DNA of 64,000 nucleotides, taken from NCBI RefSeq assembly GCF_002909485.1, contig NZ_PPXG01000007.1, positions 62,001-126,000 of the forward strand, in the 5' to 3' direction. Positions within the stretch are counted from its first letter, which is position 1; each line of letters opens with the position of its first letter. This document shows positions 19,119 to 28,544 of this stretch, one piece after another. Source of the DNA: Stutzerimonas stutzeri (GTDB lineage: Bacteria; Pseudomonadota; Gammaproteobacteria; Pseudomonadales; Pseudomonadaceae). A program made the translations under genes and the position numbers. Below the pieces are notes generated by a model. That model saw only the letters and a list, made by a program, of their open reading frames with translations, was not told the origin of the DNA and did not search any database.

Positions 19119-20090
19119 TCAACGTGAACGAACCAAGGGTTCCAGCACCTGTAATGCCAGGTTGCCCTTGTGGGCACCCAGCTTGACCTTGAAGGCCGGC
19201 ATGCCATTGGCACGCATGATCATGTCTTCGGGCATTTCCACCGGAATCACATCGCCGGGCTGCATGTTCAAGATGTCGCGAAGCTTCAGCTGTCGTCGCA
19301 CGACCGTGGCGCCCAGCGGTACGCTGACGTCGAGCATGTCCTCGCGCAGCGCCTTGACCCATCGTTCATCCTGGTCGCCAACATCGGATTGGAATCCGGC
19401 GTCGAGCATCTCGCGGATCGGCTCGATCATCGAATAGGGCATGGTCACGTGCAGATCCCCACCGCCACTCTCCAGCTCGATATGGAAGGTGGAAACCACC
19501 ACCACCTCGCTGGGGCTGACGATGTTGGCCAGCGCCGGATTCACCTCCGAGTTGACGTACTCGAAGTTGACGTCCAGCACTGCATGCCACGCTTCCTTGA
19601 GATCGACGAACGCCTGTTCCAGCACCATACGCACTACACGCAGTTCGGTCGGGGTAAATTCCCGACCTTCGATCTTGGCGTGTCGCCCGTCGCCACCAAA
19701 GAAATTGTCCACCAGTTTGAACACCAGCTTGGCATCGAGGATGAACAACGCGGTGCCGCGTAGCGGCTTCATTTTCACAAGGTTGAGGCTGGTCGGCACA
19801 TACAGGGAATGCACGTACTCGCCGAACTTCATCACCTGAACGCCACCCACCGACACATCAGCCGAACGGCGCAGCAGGTTGAACATGCTGATACGGGTGT
19901 AACGGGCGAAGCGCTCGTTGATCATTTCCAGCGTGGGCATGCGCCCACGCACGATGCGGTCCTGACTGGTCAGGTCGTAGCTTTTGATGGACCCCGGCTC
20001 GGAATCGCTCTCGGTATCCACCAGACCGTCGTCGACCCCGTGCAGGAGCGCATCGATCTCGTCTTGCGAGAGCAGGTCTTGAACAGCCAT
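19119..20090 (-). CDS. fliM: Flagellar motor switch protein FliM
   Basis: A 323-residue C-ring protein. The N-terminal LLSQDEIDALL is the CheY-P binding peptide, followed by the middle CheC-like domain (with GGDGRHAKIEGREFTPTE) and a C-terminal SpoA domain (LRDILNMQPGDVIPVEMPE). It receives the CheY-P signal and sets rotation direction together with FliG and FliN. Confidence 0.96.
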   Translation of the reverse strand: MAVQDLLSQDEIDALLHGVDDGLVDTESDSEPGSIKSYDLTSQDRIVRGRMPTLEMINERFARYTRISMFNLLRRSADVSVGGVQVMKFGEYVHSLYVPTSLNLVKMKPLRGTALFILDAKLVFKLVDNFFGGDGRHAKIEGREFTPTELRVVRMVLEQAFVDLKEAWHAVLDVNFEYVNSEVNPALANIVSPSEVVVVSTFHIELESGGGDLHVTMPYSMIEPIREMLDAGFQSDVGDQDERWVKALREDMLDVSVPLGATVVRRQLKLRDILNMQPGDVIPVEMPEDMIMRANGMPAFKVKLGAHKGNLALQVLEPLVRSR

Positions 20091-20102
20091 CTGGGCAGCC
20101 TT

Positions 20103-20636
20103 CTATTGCAATACGAAGTTGGTGAAAAGCACTTGCTCGACGGCAAGCTTGCCAATTTCCTTCTGCGCCAGCTCTTGCACGCTGGCAGTCGCCTGCTGAC
20201 GCAGCATCTCCTTGCCAACAGGCGTTTTCAACGCCTCGAAATCCTGACTGGACAGCAGCATTACCAGCCGGTTGCGCAGTAACGGCATGTGGACTTTAAG
20301 CGCGTCCAACGCTGCCTGATCACGAGTCATCAACGCAATGCTGACCTGCATGTAACGCTGCCGACCCTTGTGGTTGAAATTGACCACGAATGCCGGCATC
20401 AGCACTTCATAGATCGCAGGCTGCTTGCCTGACACGACCGCCGCAGCTTCTTCCGACTTGCTGCCGCCAAGATCGTCTCCCTTGCCCATGAAGTACAGCG
20501 TGCCGCCAACGGAAAGCGCTACAGCCACCAACATGGCGACCACGATGACGATGATGAGTTTCAGTCGGCCTTTACCTGCCGACACCGCTTCCGGGCCGGT
20601 TGGCGGCACTGCCGCTGGAGCCTGTTTCTTAGCCAT
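20103..20636 (-). CDS. fliL: Flagellar basal-body-associated protein FliL
   Basis: A 177-residue single-pass inner-membrane protein: a short cytoplasmic tail, a transmembrane helix at about 28-50 (LIIVIVVAMLVAVALSVGGTL), and a periplasmic domain (YEVLMPAFVVNFNHKGRQRYMQVSIALMTRD..). It associates with the stator. It leads the fliLMNOPQR-flhB operon, preceded by a strong sigma-54 promoter about 50 bp upstream. Confidence 0.94.
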   Translation of the reverse strand: MAKKQAPAAVPPTGPEAVSAGKGRLKLIIVIVVAMLVAVALSVGGTLYFMGKGDDLGGSKSEEAAAVVSGKQPAIYEVLMPAFVVNFNHKGRQRYMQVSIALMTRDQAALDALKVHMPLLRNRLVMLLSSQDFEALKTPVGKEMLRQQATASVQELAQKEIGKLAVEQVLFTNFVLQ

Positions 20637-20685
20637 GCCAAATATCCGTCATCAACCGCGATTCGGTCGGGTTCTGCGAGTTAAG

Positions 20686-20701
20686 AGCAACTGCTGTGCC
20701 A
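20686..20701 (-). promoter_or_regulatory. Sigma-54 promoter of the fliL operon
   Basis: The minus strand reads TGGCACAGCAGTTGCT, matching the RpoN consensus TGGCACGNNNNTTGCW at every strongly conserved position of both halves with correct spacing. The transcription start would be near 20675, about 38 bases before the fliL ATG. The rest of the fliL-fliK gap (20702-20884) shows no further gene. Confidence 0.88.
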
Positions 20702-20884
20702 ACGTATCAGGCAGCCGCCAGTGACGGCGGCAAGCCATTGACCCAGGTGCCGACAAGGTATCAGGAAATGAACTCTGCGACGTCGGCGCGGCGAAACCTA
20801 TGCGCGCTGCCGCGACCGGCGGCGGAAAACCGGCGCGACCCCGTCGGATCAGGTGCCGGCTATCAGCAAATAATGGCGGATGCC

Positions 20885-22108
20885 TCAGGCGTAGTAATCG
20901 ACCAAGCCGCGGTCACCCGAGGTACGGTTGCCGGAAATATCCGTGATGCCCTGCAATTCTTCAGCGGGCGCATCATCCTCAGCTGAAGAGCCTCGCGACG
21001 ATCCCCCTTCAGCACCGCCTTGCCAGCCGCGCGCCAGCGACTGATCGGAGACGTTGACATCCATCAGGTTCATGCCCTGCTGGGCGAACATCTCACGTAG
21101 ACGCTGCATTTGCCCTTCCAGCGCGTCTCGCACCCCGGCATGCGGACTGAGGAATGTTACTTGCGCCTGGTCCTTGCTCAGATCAATACGCACTTCCATG
21201 CGCCCAAGCTCTGCGGGATCGAGCTGTATCTCGGCCGACTTCAGGTTCTGGCTGGAGAGCCACATCACGCGATCCACAACAGCCTCGCTCCAGCCAGTCT
21301 GCTGCATCTGTACCGGCTGGCCTGGCACCAGCGCCGGCCGTTGCGCCTGTTGAACCTGCTGGGTGATCGCCTGGCTCAGCGGATTGAGTCGCGCAGCAGC
21401 CAATTCAGTGGCGCTCGCCGGGCGGCTTTCCTTGGGCCCGTCCACGCTGTCCAGCAACTCCTTGGTCGCCAGTTCCAGATCGAACTCGCCATCGGCCGGC
21501 TCATTTTCGGCCAGCAGCAGGCTAGCGAAACCGTCATCTACGTCTGCCTTTGCTTGCGCATCTGCCAACGGGTTGCCCAGCTGCTGAGCAGCCTTCTGCA
21601 TACCGAAAGGTGTTTCACCCACCGCGCGCATGCTCGCAAGGGATGTTTCTTCGGCAGCCAAGCCCTCGTCACCGGCGGCAAGCTCCTGCGCAACCGATAA
21701 ACCTGCCAGTAGCGACTCCCCCTGAAGTTCGCTACCCGGCACGTTTTCGGCCTGCGGCACCAGTTGGCCTCCGAGGCCCAGCAACAACAGCGGGTCGAGC
21801 TCAGCGTCAGGTACTTCCTCCGCCGGCGCGTCGGGAGGCAAGGGGTTGCCGCTTTCGGCAACCGCCGGCTTTTCGTCACTGGCCACGCCAGCTGACTCTT
21901 GCCGGGCCTTATCATCGACGGGCTTGTCCCGACCGGTCTCGTTGCGCACCGGACGGTCGACCGGCTTCGGCTGACGCTCCTTGGCGTACACGTCAGAAAA
22001 GCTGGCGCTATCCCGGGCCTCGCGCGGGGCTTCGGGAGCCTTGGACGAAGCTTTCGCTCGTGCGTCTACAGAAGGAGATTTGAGCAGCAGGTCAGGGGAA
22101 ACAGCCAT
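20885..22108 (-). CDS. fliK: Flagellar hook-length control protein FliK
   Basis: A 407-residue protein. The long N-terminal part is a low-complexity acidic/Ala/Pro-rich ruler region. The C-terminal domain (about 275-385) has the conserved block SAEIQLDPAELGRMEVRIDLSKDQAQVTF and LREMFAQQGMNLMDVNV, which contacts FlhB to switch export specificity. As in other species the N-terminal region is poorly conserved, so the identity rests on the C-terminus and position. Confidence 0.93.
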   Translation of the reverse strand: MAVSPDLLLKSPSVDARAKASSKAPEAPREARDSASFSDVYAKERQPKPVDRPVRNETGRDKPVDDKARQESAGVASDEKPAVAESGNPLPPDAPAEEVPDAELDPLLLLGLGGQLVPQAENVPGSELQGESLLAGLSVAQELAAGDEGLAAEETSLASMRAVGETPFGMQKAAQQLGNPLADAQAKADVDDGFASLLLAENEPADGEFDLELATKELLDSVDGPKESRPASATELAAARLNPLSQAITQQVQQAQRPALVPGQPVQMQQTGWSEAVVDRVMWLSSQNLKSAEIQLDPAELGRMEVRIDLSKDQAQVTFLSPHAGVRDALEGQMQRLREMFAQQGMNLMDVNVSDQSLARGWQGGAEGGSSRGSSAEDDAPAEELQGITDISGNRTSGDRGLVDYYA

Positions 22109-22146
22109 TGGGTCATTCCGCTACGGATGGATCGTGGCGATAGCGG

Positions 22147-22162
22147 AGCAAGTTCCGGGCCA
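22147..22162 (-). promoter_or_regulatory. Sigma-54 promoter of fliK
   Basis: The minus strand reads TGGCCCGGAACTTGCT: one mismatch from TGGCACGNNNNTTGCT, with GG and GC at the right distance. The start site would be near 22136, about 28 bases upstream of the fliK ATG. fliK is RpoN-dependent in P. aeruginosa. Confidence 0.82.
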
Positions 22163-22288
22163 GCCTCTGCGGCCACATGAAAAGGTCGCGCAAAAGCGCG
22201 TGATTCCGGCTACCAGCGCCCAGAATTCCCGAAGCGCCGCGACCACCCCCGAGCAGCCGGGCGACGTGTGCGTCAGAGATTTGTCCGC

Positions 22289-22639
22289 TTAACCATAGCG
22301 CTGTCGTTCGGCGCGAAACAGGATGCCTACGATGGCGAATTCACGTTCGATGGATTCGATGAGCCGCGGCGCCACGGCAAGTTGCTCTTCTCTTGCGGCA
22401 CTCTCCAGCTCCTGGCAGAGCTCAGCCAGCAGCGTTGCGCCCATGTTGCTGCAGCTGCCTTTGAAGCTGTGGGCAGCCCGACGCAGGGTCTCGGCCTGAT
22501 CAGCCTGACAGGCCTGCCGGAGGAGGCGAACCCGCTCCTCGGAATCGGCGAGGAAGGTATCCAGCAGTGCCGGATACTCACTCTCCATCACGTCCTGCAG
22601 CGTAGCCAGCACGGCGCTGTCGAGATGAGTGTTGGACAC
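22289..22639 (-). CDS. hptB: Histidine phosphotransfer protein HptB
   Basis: A 116-residue Hpt protein with the phospho-His motif AAHSFKGSCSNMGA (His near residue 57) in a four-helix bundle. With the two genes upstream it forms the HptB-HsbR-HsbA module, which in P. aeruginosa takes phosphate from several hybrid kinases and controls biofilm, swarming and Gac/Rsm output. Here the module is embedded in the flagellar locus between fliJ and fliK, as in several other Pseudomonas. It lies 28 bp after hsbR. Confidence 0.88.
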   Translation of the reverse strand: MSNTHLDSAVLATLQDVMESEYPALLDTFLADSEERVRLLRQACQADQAETLRRAAHSFKGSCSNMGATLLAELCQELESAAREEQLAVAPRLIESIEREFAIVGILFRAERQRYG

Positions 22640-22667
22640 CGGTACACTCCTGTTTCAAAGCGCTGAA

Positions 22668-24359
22668 TTATGCCTCAGCCTGCCAGACGAACTCCACGCT
22701 CAACCCCCGCCCATCCGGTTGCCAGTCGAGCCCGTCGCTTAACTGGCGGACCAGGTGCAAACCTCGGCCACTGAACTGATCACTACCCAGTTGAACCTGC
22801 AGCGCGCTCGCCACATCGAAACCCGAGCCGCTGTCGCTGATGGCGATGCGCAGCTGACCGCCCTGTGAGTCCGCCTTTATACCCAGCTCAAGATGAATAT
22901 GGCCGTCAGCAAGCGTCTGCAGACGCTGCTGCCGCAAATCGTAGTACTGCTTAAAACCGTCGGCATCACACTTGAGTGCCGAATCCAACCCGAGCACGCC
23001 ATGTTCCAATGCATTGGAATAAAGCTCGCCCAATACGGTATAGATCGCGCCCACTCTTGGTCGTATCTGGTTGATCTGCAGCAGCACTTGCAGCAGCTGC
23101 GGCAATGGGTTGCCGTTGCGCAAGCTATCGGCACGCAGATCGAAGTGGGCCGACCAATCCATGGGGCGAATGCGATGTGCCGTTGCGGAACTGGTCAGCG
23201 GCATAAACCCCGCATCCTCTGTAACCACAACTTCGACGAGACTCAGGTCATCCTGCTGCTGCCCGTGGAAGTCGAGTAACGCCTGCTCGATCTCGTCAAA
23301 CAGGTGGGCCGGCTCGCGGTTGGCAGTGAGTGCAGCCAACAGCCGTTGCTCGCCGAACAGCTCGTCCTCTGCATTGCGGCTTTCCACGACGCCGTCGGAG
23401 AGCAACAACAGGCGATCGCCAGGTGCCAGCGGGTAGTACTGCAACTTATCGTCAAATGCCGCGGCGGAAACTACGCCCAACGGCAGGTGCTGGGAAACCA
23501 ATGCAGTGCGTCGGCCATCAGCGGAAATGAGATAACCATCTGGAAGCCCGCCACTCCAGACGCGCAGGGTTCCCTGCTTGGCATTGATGTCCAGTAGCGT
23601 TGCGCAACAGAACATCTCCACGGGGAGGATCTGCTTGAGCTTGGCATTCATCTCGCGAAGGATGTCGGAGCTGGAGTACCCCTTGGCCGCCATGCCGTAG
23701 AAGGTCTCTGCCAGCGGCATGGCACCGATGGCCGCCGGAAGGCCATGGCCGGTGAAATCCCCAAGCAGCACGAACATCTGCCCTGCCGGCGCCTGCGCAG
23801 CCAGCAGCAGATCGCCATTGAACAGCGCCCGGGGCGATTGCCGATAACGGATGTTGGGTGCACTCAAGCAACCGGCGTGGGCGACCTTATCGAATATTGC
23901 CTTTGCCGCACGATGCTCATCGAGCAACTGCCGATTGCGCCTGGCGATCAGATCGCGCTGCTCCAGCACTGTTGCCTGTAGCCGCCGCAGACGGTGCATG
24001 GCCTGAATCTTGGCTTCGAGAATGATCGGGTTGTAAGGCTTGGCGATGAAGTCGTCACCGCCGGCTTCAAGGCAACTGACCAGTGCTTCGTTCTCGGTCA
24101 GCGAAGTGAGGAAGATGATAGGAACCAGCTCATCGCCGGCAAGCTGCTTGATCCGGCGGGCTGCCTCGAAACCATCCATGACCGGCATCAGAGCGTCCAT
24201 CAGCACCAGCTGAGGCCGTTCCCGCTGGAAAAGCTCGACTGCCTCCTGACCATTGGCCGCCGTGAGCACGCGATGTCCCTGCCGAGCAACAATGGTGGAG
24301 AGCAGCATGCGATCGACAGGACTGTCCTCGGCGATCAGGATCGACAGCCAGGTAGGCAT
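22668..24359 (-). CDS. hsbR: Response regulator with PP2C phosphatase and kinase domains, HsbR
   Basis: A 563-residue three-domain regulator: receiver domain (1-125) with AEDSPVD and phospho-acceptor D55 in LVLMDALMPVMDG; a coiled-coil linker; a PP2C/SpoIIE phosphatase domain (about 165-385) with FVLLGDFTGHGLPAAIGAMPL and LLLLSDGVVESRN; and a C-terminal HATPase anti-sigma-kinase-like domain (GELYSNALEHGVLGLD, SDSGSGFDV, GRGLHLVRQLSD). HptB phosphorylates it, and it then de- or re-phosphorylates HsbA. It ends 28 bp upstream of hptB. Confidence 0.9.
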   Translation of the reverse strand: MPTWLSILIAEDSPVDRMLLSTIVARQGHRVLTAANGQEAVELFQRERPQLVLMDALMPVMDGFEAARRIKQLAGDELVPIIFLTSLTENEALVSCLEAGGDDFIAKPYNPIILEAKIQAMHRLRRLQATVLEQRDLIARRNRQLLDEHRAAKAIFDKVAHAGCLSAPNIRYRQSPRALFNGDLLLAAQAPAGQMFVLLGDFTGHGLPAAIGAMPLAETFYGMAAKGYSSSDILREMNAKLKQILPVEMFCCATLLDINAKQGTLRVWSGGLPDGYLISADGRRTALVSQHLPLGVVSAAAFDDKLQYYPLAPGDRLLLLSDGVVESRNAEDELFGEQRLLAALTANREPAHLFDEIEQALLDFHGQQQDDLSLVEVVVTEDAGFMPLTSSATAHRIRPMDWSAHFDLRADSLRNGNPLPQLLQVLLQINQIRPRVGAIYTVLGELYSNALEHGVLGLDSALKCDADGFKQYYDLRQQRLQTLADGHIHLELGIKADSQGGQLRIAISDSGSGFDVASALQVQLGSDQFSGRGLHLVRQLSDGLDWQPDGRGLSVEFVWQAEA

Positions 24360-24360
24360 C

Positions 24361-24666
24361 TCAGGCGATCACGAACAGCTGTTCGAAGTTGGAAACCGAG
24401 AGGATCTTGCGGACGTCGGCATTGCAGTTGAGCAGACGAATGTCCGCCTCATCGCCGCCCGCATGGTCGCGAAGCAAAAGCAGCATGCCGAGGGCGGAGC
24501 TGTCCATGTAGGTAGTGCCCTGCAGGTTCACCACATAACGTCGCGGACTCACGTCCTGGCGCTGATAGGCATCACGGAAAGCCTGATGCGCATTGAAGTC
24601 GAAGCGTCCGCTGATGGTAATGGTCAGCTCTTGCCCATCCACCGAAGGCTGCGAAGTAATGGTCAT
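24361..24666 (-). CDS. hsbA: Anti-anti-sigma factor HsbA (STAS domain)
   Basis: A 101-residue STAS-domain protein. The phosphorylatable Ser lies in YMDSSALGMLLLLRDH (S56, matching the site known in P. aeruginosa HsbA). The start MTITSQPS has GGGAG upstream; a longer reading lacks support. In P. aeruginosa, HsbA switches between binding the anti-sigma factor FlgM and the diguanylate cyclase HsbD depending on phosphorylation, linking this module to FliA activity. It is one base from hsbR, hence translationally coupled. Confidence 0.88.
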   Translation of the reverse strand: MTITSQPSVDGQELTITISGRFDFNAHQAFRDAYQRQDVSPRRYVVNLQGTTYMDSSALGMLLLLRDHAGGDEADIRLLNCNADVRKILSVSNFEQLFVIA

Positions 24667-24927
24667 GTGGCACTCCCTGATCCGGAACGTCTTGAAGACT
24701 GCCGGTGTTGGCAGCCGTCGCTGATGCGAATTGGACAGCCGTATCCGGCTGAAAAAAAGCAATTCGGGGTCTGTAACCAGACCGAGGGGGACCGAACGCG
24801 AATTCGCAACCCTACCGAATTAATCACTGCGTAAAAACCGGTGAAGATTTATCACTCAAGCTGCGGCGCGGCAAGCACGAATCCGGTTCGTTTGCGCTAG
24901 CACGCAAACAATGACCGACATGAGTGC
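24667..24927. other. hsbA-fliJ intergenic region with two short inverted repeats
   Basis: A 261-bp stretch with no convincing gene. It holds two clean inverted repeats: CAGCCG-TATC-CGGCTG near 24735-24750, flanked on the right by seven A, and GTTTGCG-CTAGCA-CGCAAAC at 24890-24909, just beyond the fliJ stop. Neither is followed by a T-run in the minus direction, so they are not standard terminators. The second could stabilise the 3' end of the fliE-J message; the first could be an operator. I could not find a sigma-54 or sigma-28 promoter for hsbA here. Confidence 0.5.
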
Positions 24928-25380
24928 TCAACGCTCCCGCGGTCGACCGGCAAGCCGCTGGGCGAACTCGTCGAGCAGCTTCTGCTCGCGCTTGTCTGCC
25001 GCTACCCGCGCTTCACGCTGATAACCTTCGATCAGCTTGCTCAGTCCTTCCACGCGCGCGTGCTTTTGATGCCACTGCTGACGAAGTTTGAGCAGATTGT
25101 CACGGTGCCAATTGACGCTACGCTGCTGCTGGCCGATAGCCGATTCGAGCTGAGAAAGAAAACGTTGGTAATTCATCAGCCATTGGCCGGAAACGCCCTG
25201 ACTGCCTTGCTGCATCCACTGCTGCTGGTAATCGCCAAAATACTGTTCAAGCTCCGATAGCTTGGCCTCGGCCTGCGATAATTGCGCCTGCGCCTGGCCC
25301 AGCAACCGCGCAGCGTCGCGCTCGGCACGCTCGGCCATCTCGATGACCGGCGCTAGGCGCGCAGCTCGGCTGACCACCAC
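24928..25380 (-). CDS. fliJ: Flagellar export chaperone FliJ
   Basis: A 150-residue, almost wholly helical coiled-coil protein (SRAARLAPVIEMAERAERDAARLLGQAQAQL..), the stalk of the export ATPase. No ATG is available: the likely start is one of two adjacent GTG codons just after the fliI stop (TAACCGGTGGTG), so the exact first codon is uncertain by one residue. It is the last gene of fliEFGHIJ. Confidence 0.9.
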   Translation of the reverse strand: MVVSRAARLAPVIEMAERAERDAARLLGQAQAQLSQAEAKLSELEQYFGDYQQQWMQQGSQGVSGQWLMNYQRFLSQLESAIGQQQRSVNWHRDNLLKLRQQWHQKHARVEGLSKLIEGYQREARVAADKREQKLLDEFAQRLAGRPRER

Positions 25381-25383
25381 CGG

Positions 25384-26742
25384 TTAGCCGCCTTGCCGGG
25401 GACTGAAAATCGCGGCCAACTGTGCAGCGCTGCGGTTGAGGTCTTCACTCTCGTCGAGCCCCTGGCGCAAATAGCTGACCATATCCGCCTGCCGGGCGAT
25501 GGCCATATCCGTTTCCGGGTCGCCGCCCGGCACGTATGCGCCGACACTGATTAGATCGCGACTCTGCTGATAGCGCGACCACAGCTGTTTGAAGCGCTGC
25601 GAGGCACGGACGTGCTCGGCGCTTACTACCTGCGGCATGACCCGGCTGATGGAGGCCTCGATGTCGATGGCAGGATAGTGCCCCTCTTCGGCCAAGCGGC
25701 GCGATAGCACGATGTGGCCGTCGAGCACACCACGGGCGGCGTCGGCAATCGGGTCCTGCTGGTCGTCGCCCTCGGACAGTACGGTATAGAAAGCGGTGAT
25801 GGATCCACCGCCCTGCTCAGCGTTACCGGCTCGCTCGACCAGGCTGGGCAACTTGGCGAACACCGATGGCGGGTAGCCCTTGGTTGCCGGCGGCTCGCCA
25901 ATGGCCAAGGCAATCTCGCGCTGCGCCTGGGCATAGCGAGTCAGGGAATCCATTAACAACAGCACGTTCTTGCCTTGATCACGGAAGTACTCCGCAATAC
26001 GCGTGCAGTACTGCGCGGCCCGCAGGCGCATAAGCGGCGCCTCGTCGGCGGGCGATGCGACCACCACCGAACGCTTGATGCTCTCTTCGCCGAGGATGTT
26101 CTCGATGAACTCCTTGACCTCGCGACCACGTTCGCCGATCAGGCCGACGACGATGATGTCGGCCTCGGTGAAGCGGGTCATCATGCCCAGGAGCACCGAC
26201 TTACCGACGCCGGTGCCGGCGAATAGCCCAAGACGCTGACCGCGCCCTACCGTGAGCAACCCATTGATGCTGCGAATACCCACGTCCAGTGGCTCACTGA
26301 TCGGGTGACGCTTGAGCGGATTGATCACTGGACCGTCCATCGGCACCCAGTCTTCGGCCTTCATGCCGCCTTTTCCGTCCAGTGCCCGCCCTGCCCCGTC
26401 GAGCACGCGGCCGAGCATGGACATACCCATAGGCAACCGACCGGTATTGACCAGCGGCACCACCCGCGCGCCAGGCGCGATGCCGGCCAGACTGCCAACG
26501 GGCATCAGATACAGCTTGCCGCTGGAAAAACCCATCACCTCGGCCTCGACCTCGGTGGGGTGATAGCTATCGTCATTGATGACCAGGCAGCGACTGCCGA
26601 CGGCTGCACGCAGGCCTTCTGCCTCCAGCGTCAGGCCGACCATGCGCAGCAGACGCCCCTCCAGCATGGGCTGGCTGGGCAGTTTGATCGCTTCGCTGTA
26701 GGCCTCGAAACGCTTGGCGAAGCTGACTCGCTCAAGGCGCAT
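25384..26742 (-). CDS. fliI: Flagellum-specific export ATPase FliI
   Basis: A 452-residue F1-beta-like ATPase that energises flagellar protein export. Walker A is [15 protein letters not shown]; Walker B is in [28 protein letters not shown]- and C-terminal domains are of normal length. It overlaps the fliH end by 11 bp and is followed by fliJ. Confidence 0.97.
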   Translation of the reverse strand: MRLERVSFAKRFEAYSEAIKLPSQPMLEGRLLRMVGLTLEAEGLRAAVGSRCLVINDDSYHPTEVEAEVMGFSSGKLYLMPVGSLAGIAPGARVVPLVNTGRLPMGMSMLGRVLDGAGRALDGKGGMKAEDWVPMDGPVINPLKRHPISEPLDVGIRSINGLLTVGRGQRLGLFAGTGVGKSVLLGMMTRFTEADIIVVGLIGERGREVKEFIENILGEESIKRSVVVASPADEAPLMRLRAAQYCTRIAEYFRDQGKNVLLLMDSLTRYAQAQREIALAIGEPPATKGYPPSVFAKLPSLVERAGNAEQGGGSITAFYTVLSEGDDQQDPIADAARGVLDGHIVLSRRLAEEGHYPAIDIEASISRVMPQVVSAEHVRASQRFKQLWSRYQQSRDLISVGAYVPGGDPETDMAIARQADMVSYLRQGLDESEDLNRSAAQLAAIFSPRQGG

Positions 26743-27508
26743 CGGTCACATCCAGATCGATGGTCAAATCCGCTACGGGAGGACGGGTGGCATTCTCGCG
26801 CTGCTGTTCGAACAGTTGCTTGATGGCCTGGGTGAGGCGCGTCTCGATGCTGGCATCGATTCGACTGTGCTCAGTTTCGATATGGCAGCCGCCAGGTAGC
26901 AAGCTGCTGTCCTCGAGAATTCGCCAGGTTTCCTCATGTCGCTCACGCAGTGCCTTGATTAGCTCGAAATCCTGCGGATTGACGTGGATTCGCACGTTGG
27001 TCGCGCCCATGGGCAACAGCTTCAGTGCCTCGCGCAATACCTGGCGAATCTGGGTGGAATCGATCAGCAGGTCGCGCTGAATAACTTCACGCGCCACATG
27101 GCTGACAAGCGTCGCCATGGCGTGCTCGAGATTACGATCCTGATCGGCGATGGGATCGAGCAATTGGCCCATCAGCCGCTCAAGACCCTCCACTCGCGGG
27201 GCCAGAGCGGCCTCGGCATCTTGCCGCGCCTTGAGCTGACCGGCATGAAAGCCATCTTTCTCTCCGGTGGCGAAACCTTCGTTGTAGGCCTGCTGACGGA
27301 TCGCTTCGAGTTCGTCGAGCGTCAGCGGTTTGACTTCCTCGACGGGGACGTCCTCGCTGCGCGCCAACTCTTCGACCGGCGCTTCCACGACCTTAGCCGA
27401 GGGCAGCACCTGGTCCTCACCTTGCGGATCGAAACTGGGCAAAGACCAGCGATCGAACAGGCTGACATCTTTCGCACGAATGACGTCGCTGGGGTTGTCC
27501 TTGGCCAT
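26732..27508 (-). CDS. fliH: Flagellar export ATPase regulator FliH
   Basis: A 258-residue regulator of FliI. The acidic/Pro-rich N-terminus (about 20-65) leads into a helical region with [21 protein letters not shown], where Gly-x3-Gly-like spacing is typical of FliH, and a C-terminal domain with [23 protein letters not shown] and [23 protein letters not shown]. It overlaps fliI by 11 bp. Confidence 0.93.
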   Translation of the reverse strand: MAKDNPSDVIRAKDVSLFDRWSLPSFDPQGEDQVLPSAKVVEAPVEELARSEDVPVEEVKPLTLDELEAIRQQAYNEGFATGEKDGFHAGQLKARQDAEAALAPRVEGLERLMGQLLDPIADQDRNLEHAMATLVSHVAREVIQRDLLIDSTQIRQVLREALKLLPMGATNVRIHVNPQDFELIKALRERHEETWRILEDSSLLPGGCHIETEHSRIDASIETRLTQAIKQLFEQQRENATRPPVADLTIDLDVTDAP

Positions 27509-27527
27509 GTTTGGGGTTCGTACCTAC

Positions 27528-28544
27528 TTAGATCATCTCTTCGCCGCCCTTGGAGCCCAGAACGATTTCTCCGGCCTCGGCCATGCGGCGAGCGATGGTA
27601 AGGATTTCCTTCTGCGCGTTCTCGACATCGCTGACGCGCACAGGACCTTTGGCCTCCAAATCGTCGCGCAACAGCTCGCCGGCACGCTTGGACATGTTCT
27701 TGAAGACCTTCTCTTTGATGCCGTCGTCGGCGCCCTTGAGCGCCATCACCAACACATCGGAGGATACCTCACGTAGCAGCACCTGGATGCCACGGTCGTC
27801 GACTTCGGCGAGGTTGTCGAAGACGAACATAAGATCTTCGATCTGGCTGGACAGGTCTTCGTCCACGTCGCGGATCGCATCCATCAGCTGGCCTTCGATG
27901 GAGCTGTCCAGGTAGTTCATGATGTCCGCCGCTCGCTTCACGCCACCCAGGCTGGCGCGGCTGGTGTTTGTGCTGCCAGAGAACTGCTTCTCCAGAATCA
28001 GGTTCAGCTCCTTCAAGGCCGCAGGCTGGACGGTATTGAGCGAGGACACGCGCAGGACGATATCCAGCCGCACCTTGTGGTCGAAATGCGACAACACCTC
28101 GCCAGCCTGGTCCGGATCGAGATAGGCCACCACGATGGCCTGAATCTGCGGGTGCTCGTAGCGGATCACGTCCGCGACGGCGCGCGGCTCCATCCATTTC
28201 AGACTGTCCAGACCGCTGGTATTGCCGCCCAGCAGGATGCGATCGATCAGGCCACCGGCCTTGTCTTCGCCCAGCGCCTGGGTGAGCATCTTGCGGATAT
28301 AGCCATCAGAGCCGACGCCCAGACTGGTCTGGTCGCCAACGATTTCGACGAACTCGCTCATCACCTGTTCGATCTGCGCCTTCTGCACGTTACGCATCTG
28401 CGCCATGGCGGTACCGACACGCTGTACCTCCTTCGGCCCCAGGTGACGCAGCACCTGCGCAGCGTCGGTTTCCCCCAGCGAGAGCAACAGAATGGCGGCC
28501 TTGTCGACCTTGCTGAGCTTGGCTTGAACTCGATTGTCACTCAT
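27528..28544 (-). CDS. fliG: Flagellar motor switch protein FliG
   Basis: A 338-residue C-ring protein. The N-terminal domain binds FliF, the middle domain includes the EHPQ motif (RYEHPQIQAIVVAYL) and the C-terminal domain holds the charged stator-interacting helix region (LVMALKGADDGIKEKVFKNMSKRAGELLRDDLE). Its start overlaps the fliF end by 8 bp. Confidence 0.97.
   Translation of the reverse strand: MSDNRVQAKLSKVDKAAILLLSLGETDAAQVLRHLGPKEVQRVGTAMAQMRNVQKAQIEQVMSEFVEIVGDQTSLGVGSDGYIRKMLTQALGEDKAGGLIDRILLGGNTSGLDSLKWMEPRAVADVIRYEHPQIQAIVVAYLDPDQAGEVLSHFDHKVRLDIVLRVSSLNTVQPAALKELNLILEKQFSGSTNTSRASLGGVKRAADIMNYLDSSIEGQLMDAIRDVDEDLSSQIEDLMFVFDNLAEVDDRGIQVLLREVSSDVLVMALKGADDGIKEKVFKNMSKRAGELLRDDLEAKGPVRVSDVENAQKEILTIARRMAEAGEIVLGSKGGEEMI

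Noticed and set aside
24735..24750. CAGCCG-TATC-CGGCTG hairpin next to an A-run as a terminator
   Set aside because: In the minus direction the T-run comes before, not after, the hairpin; in the plus direction A residues follow. It cannot be a standard terminator.
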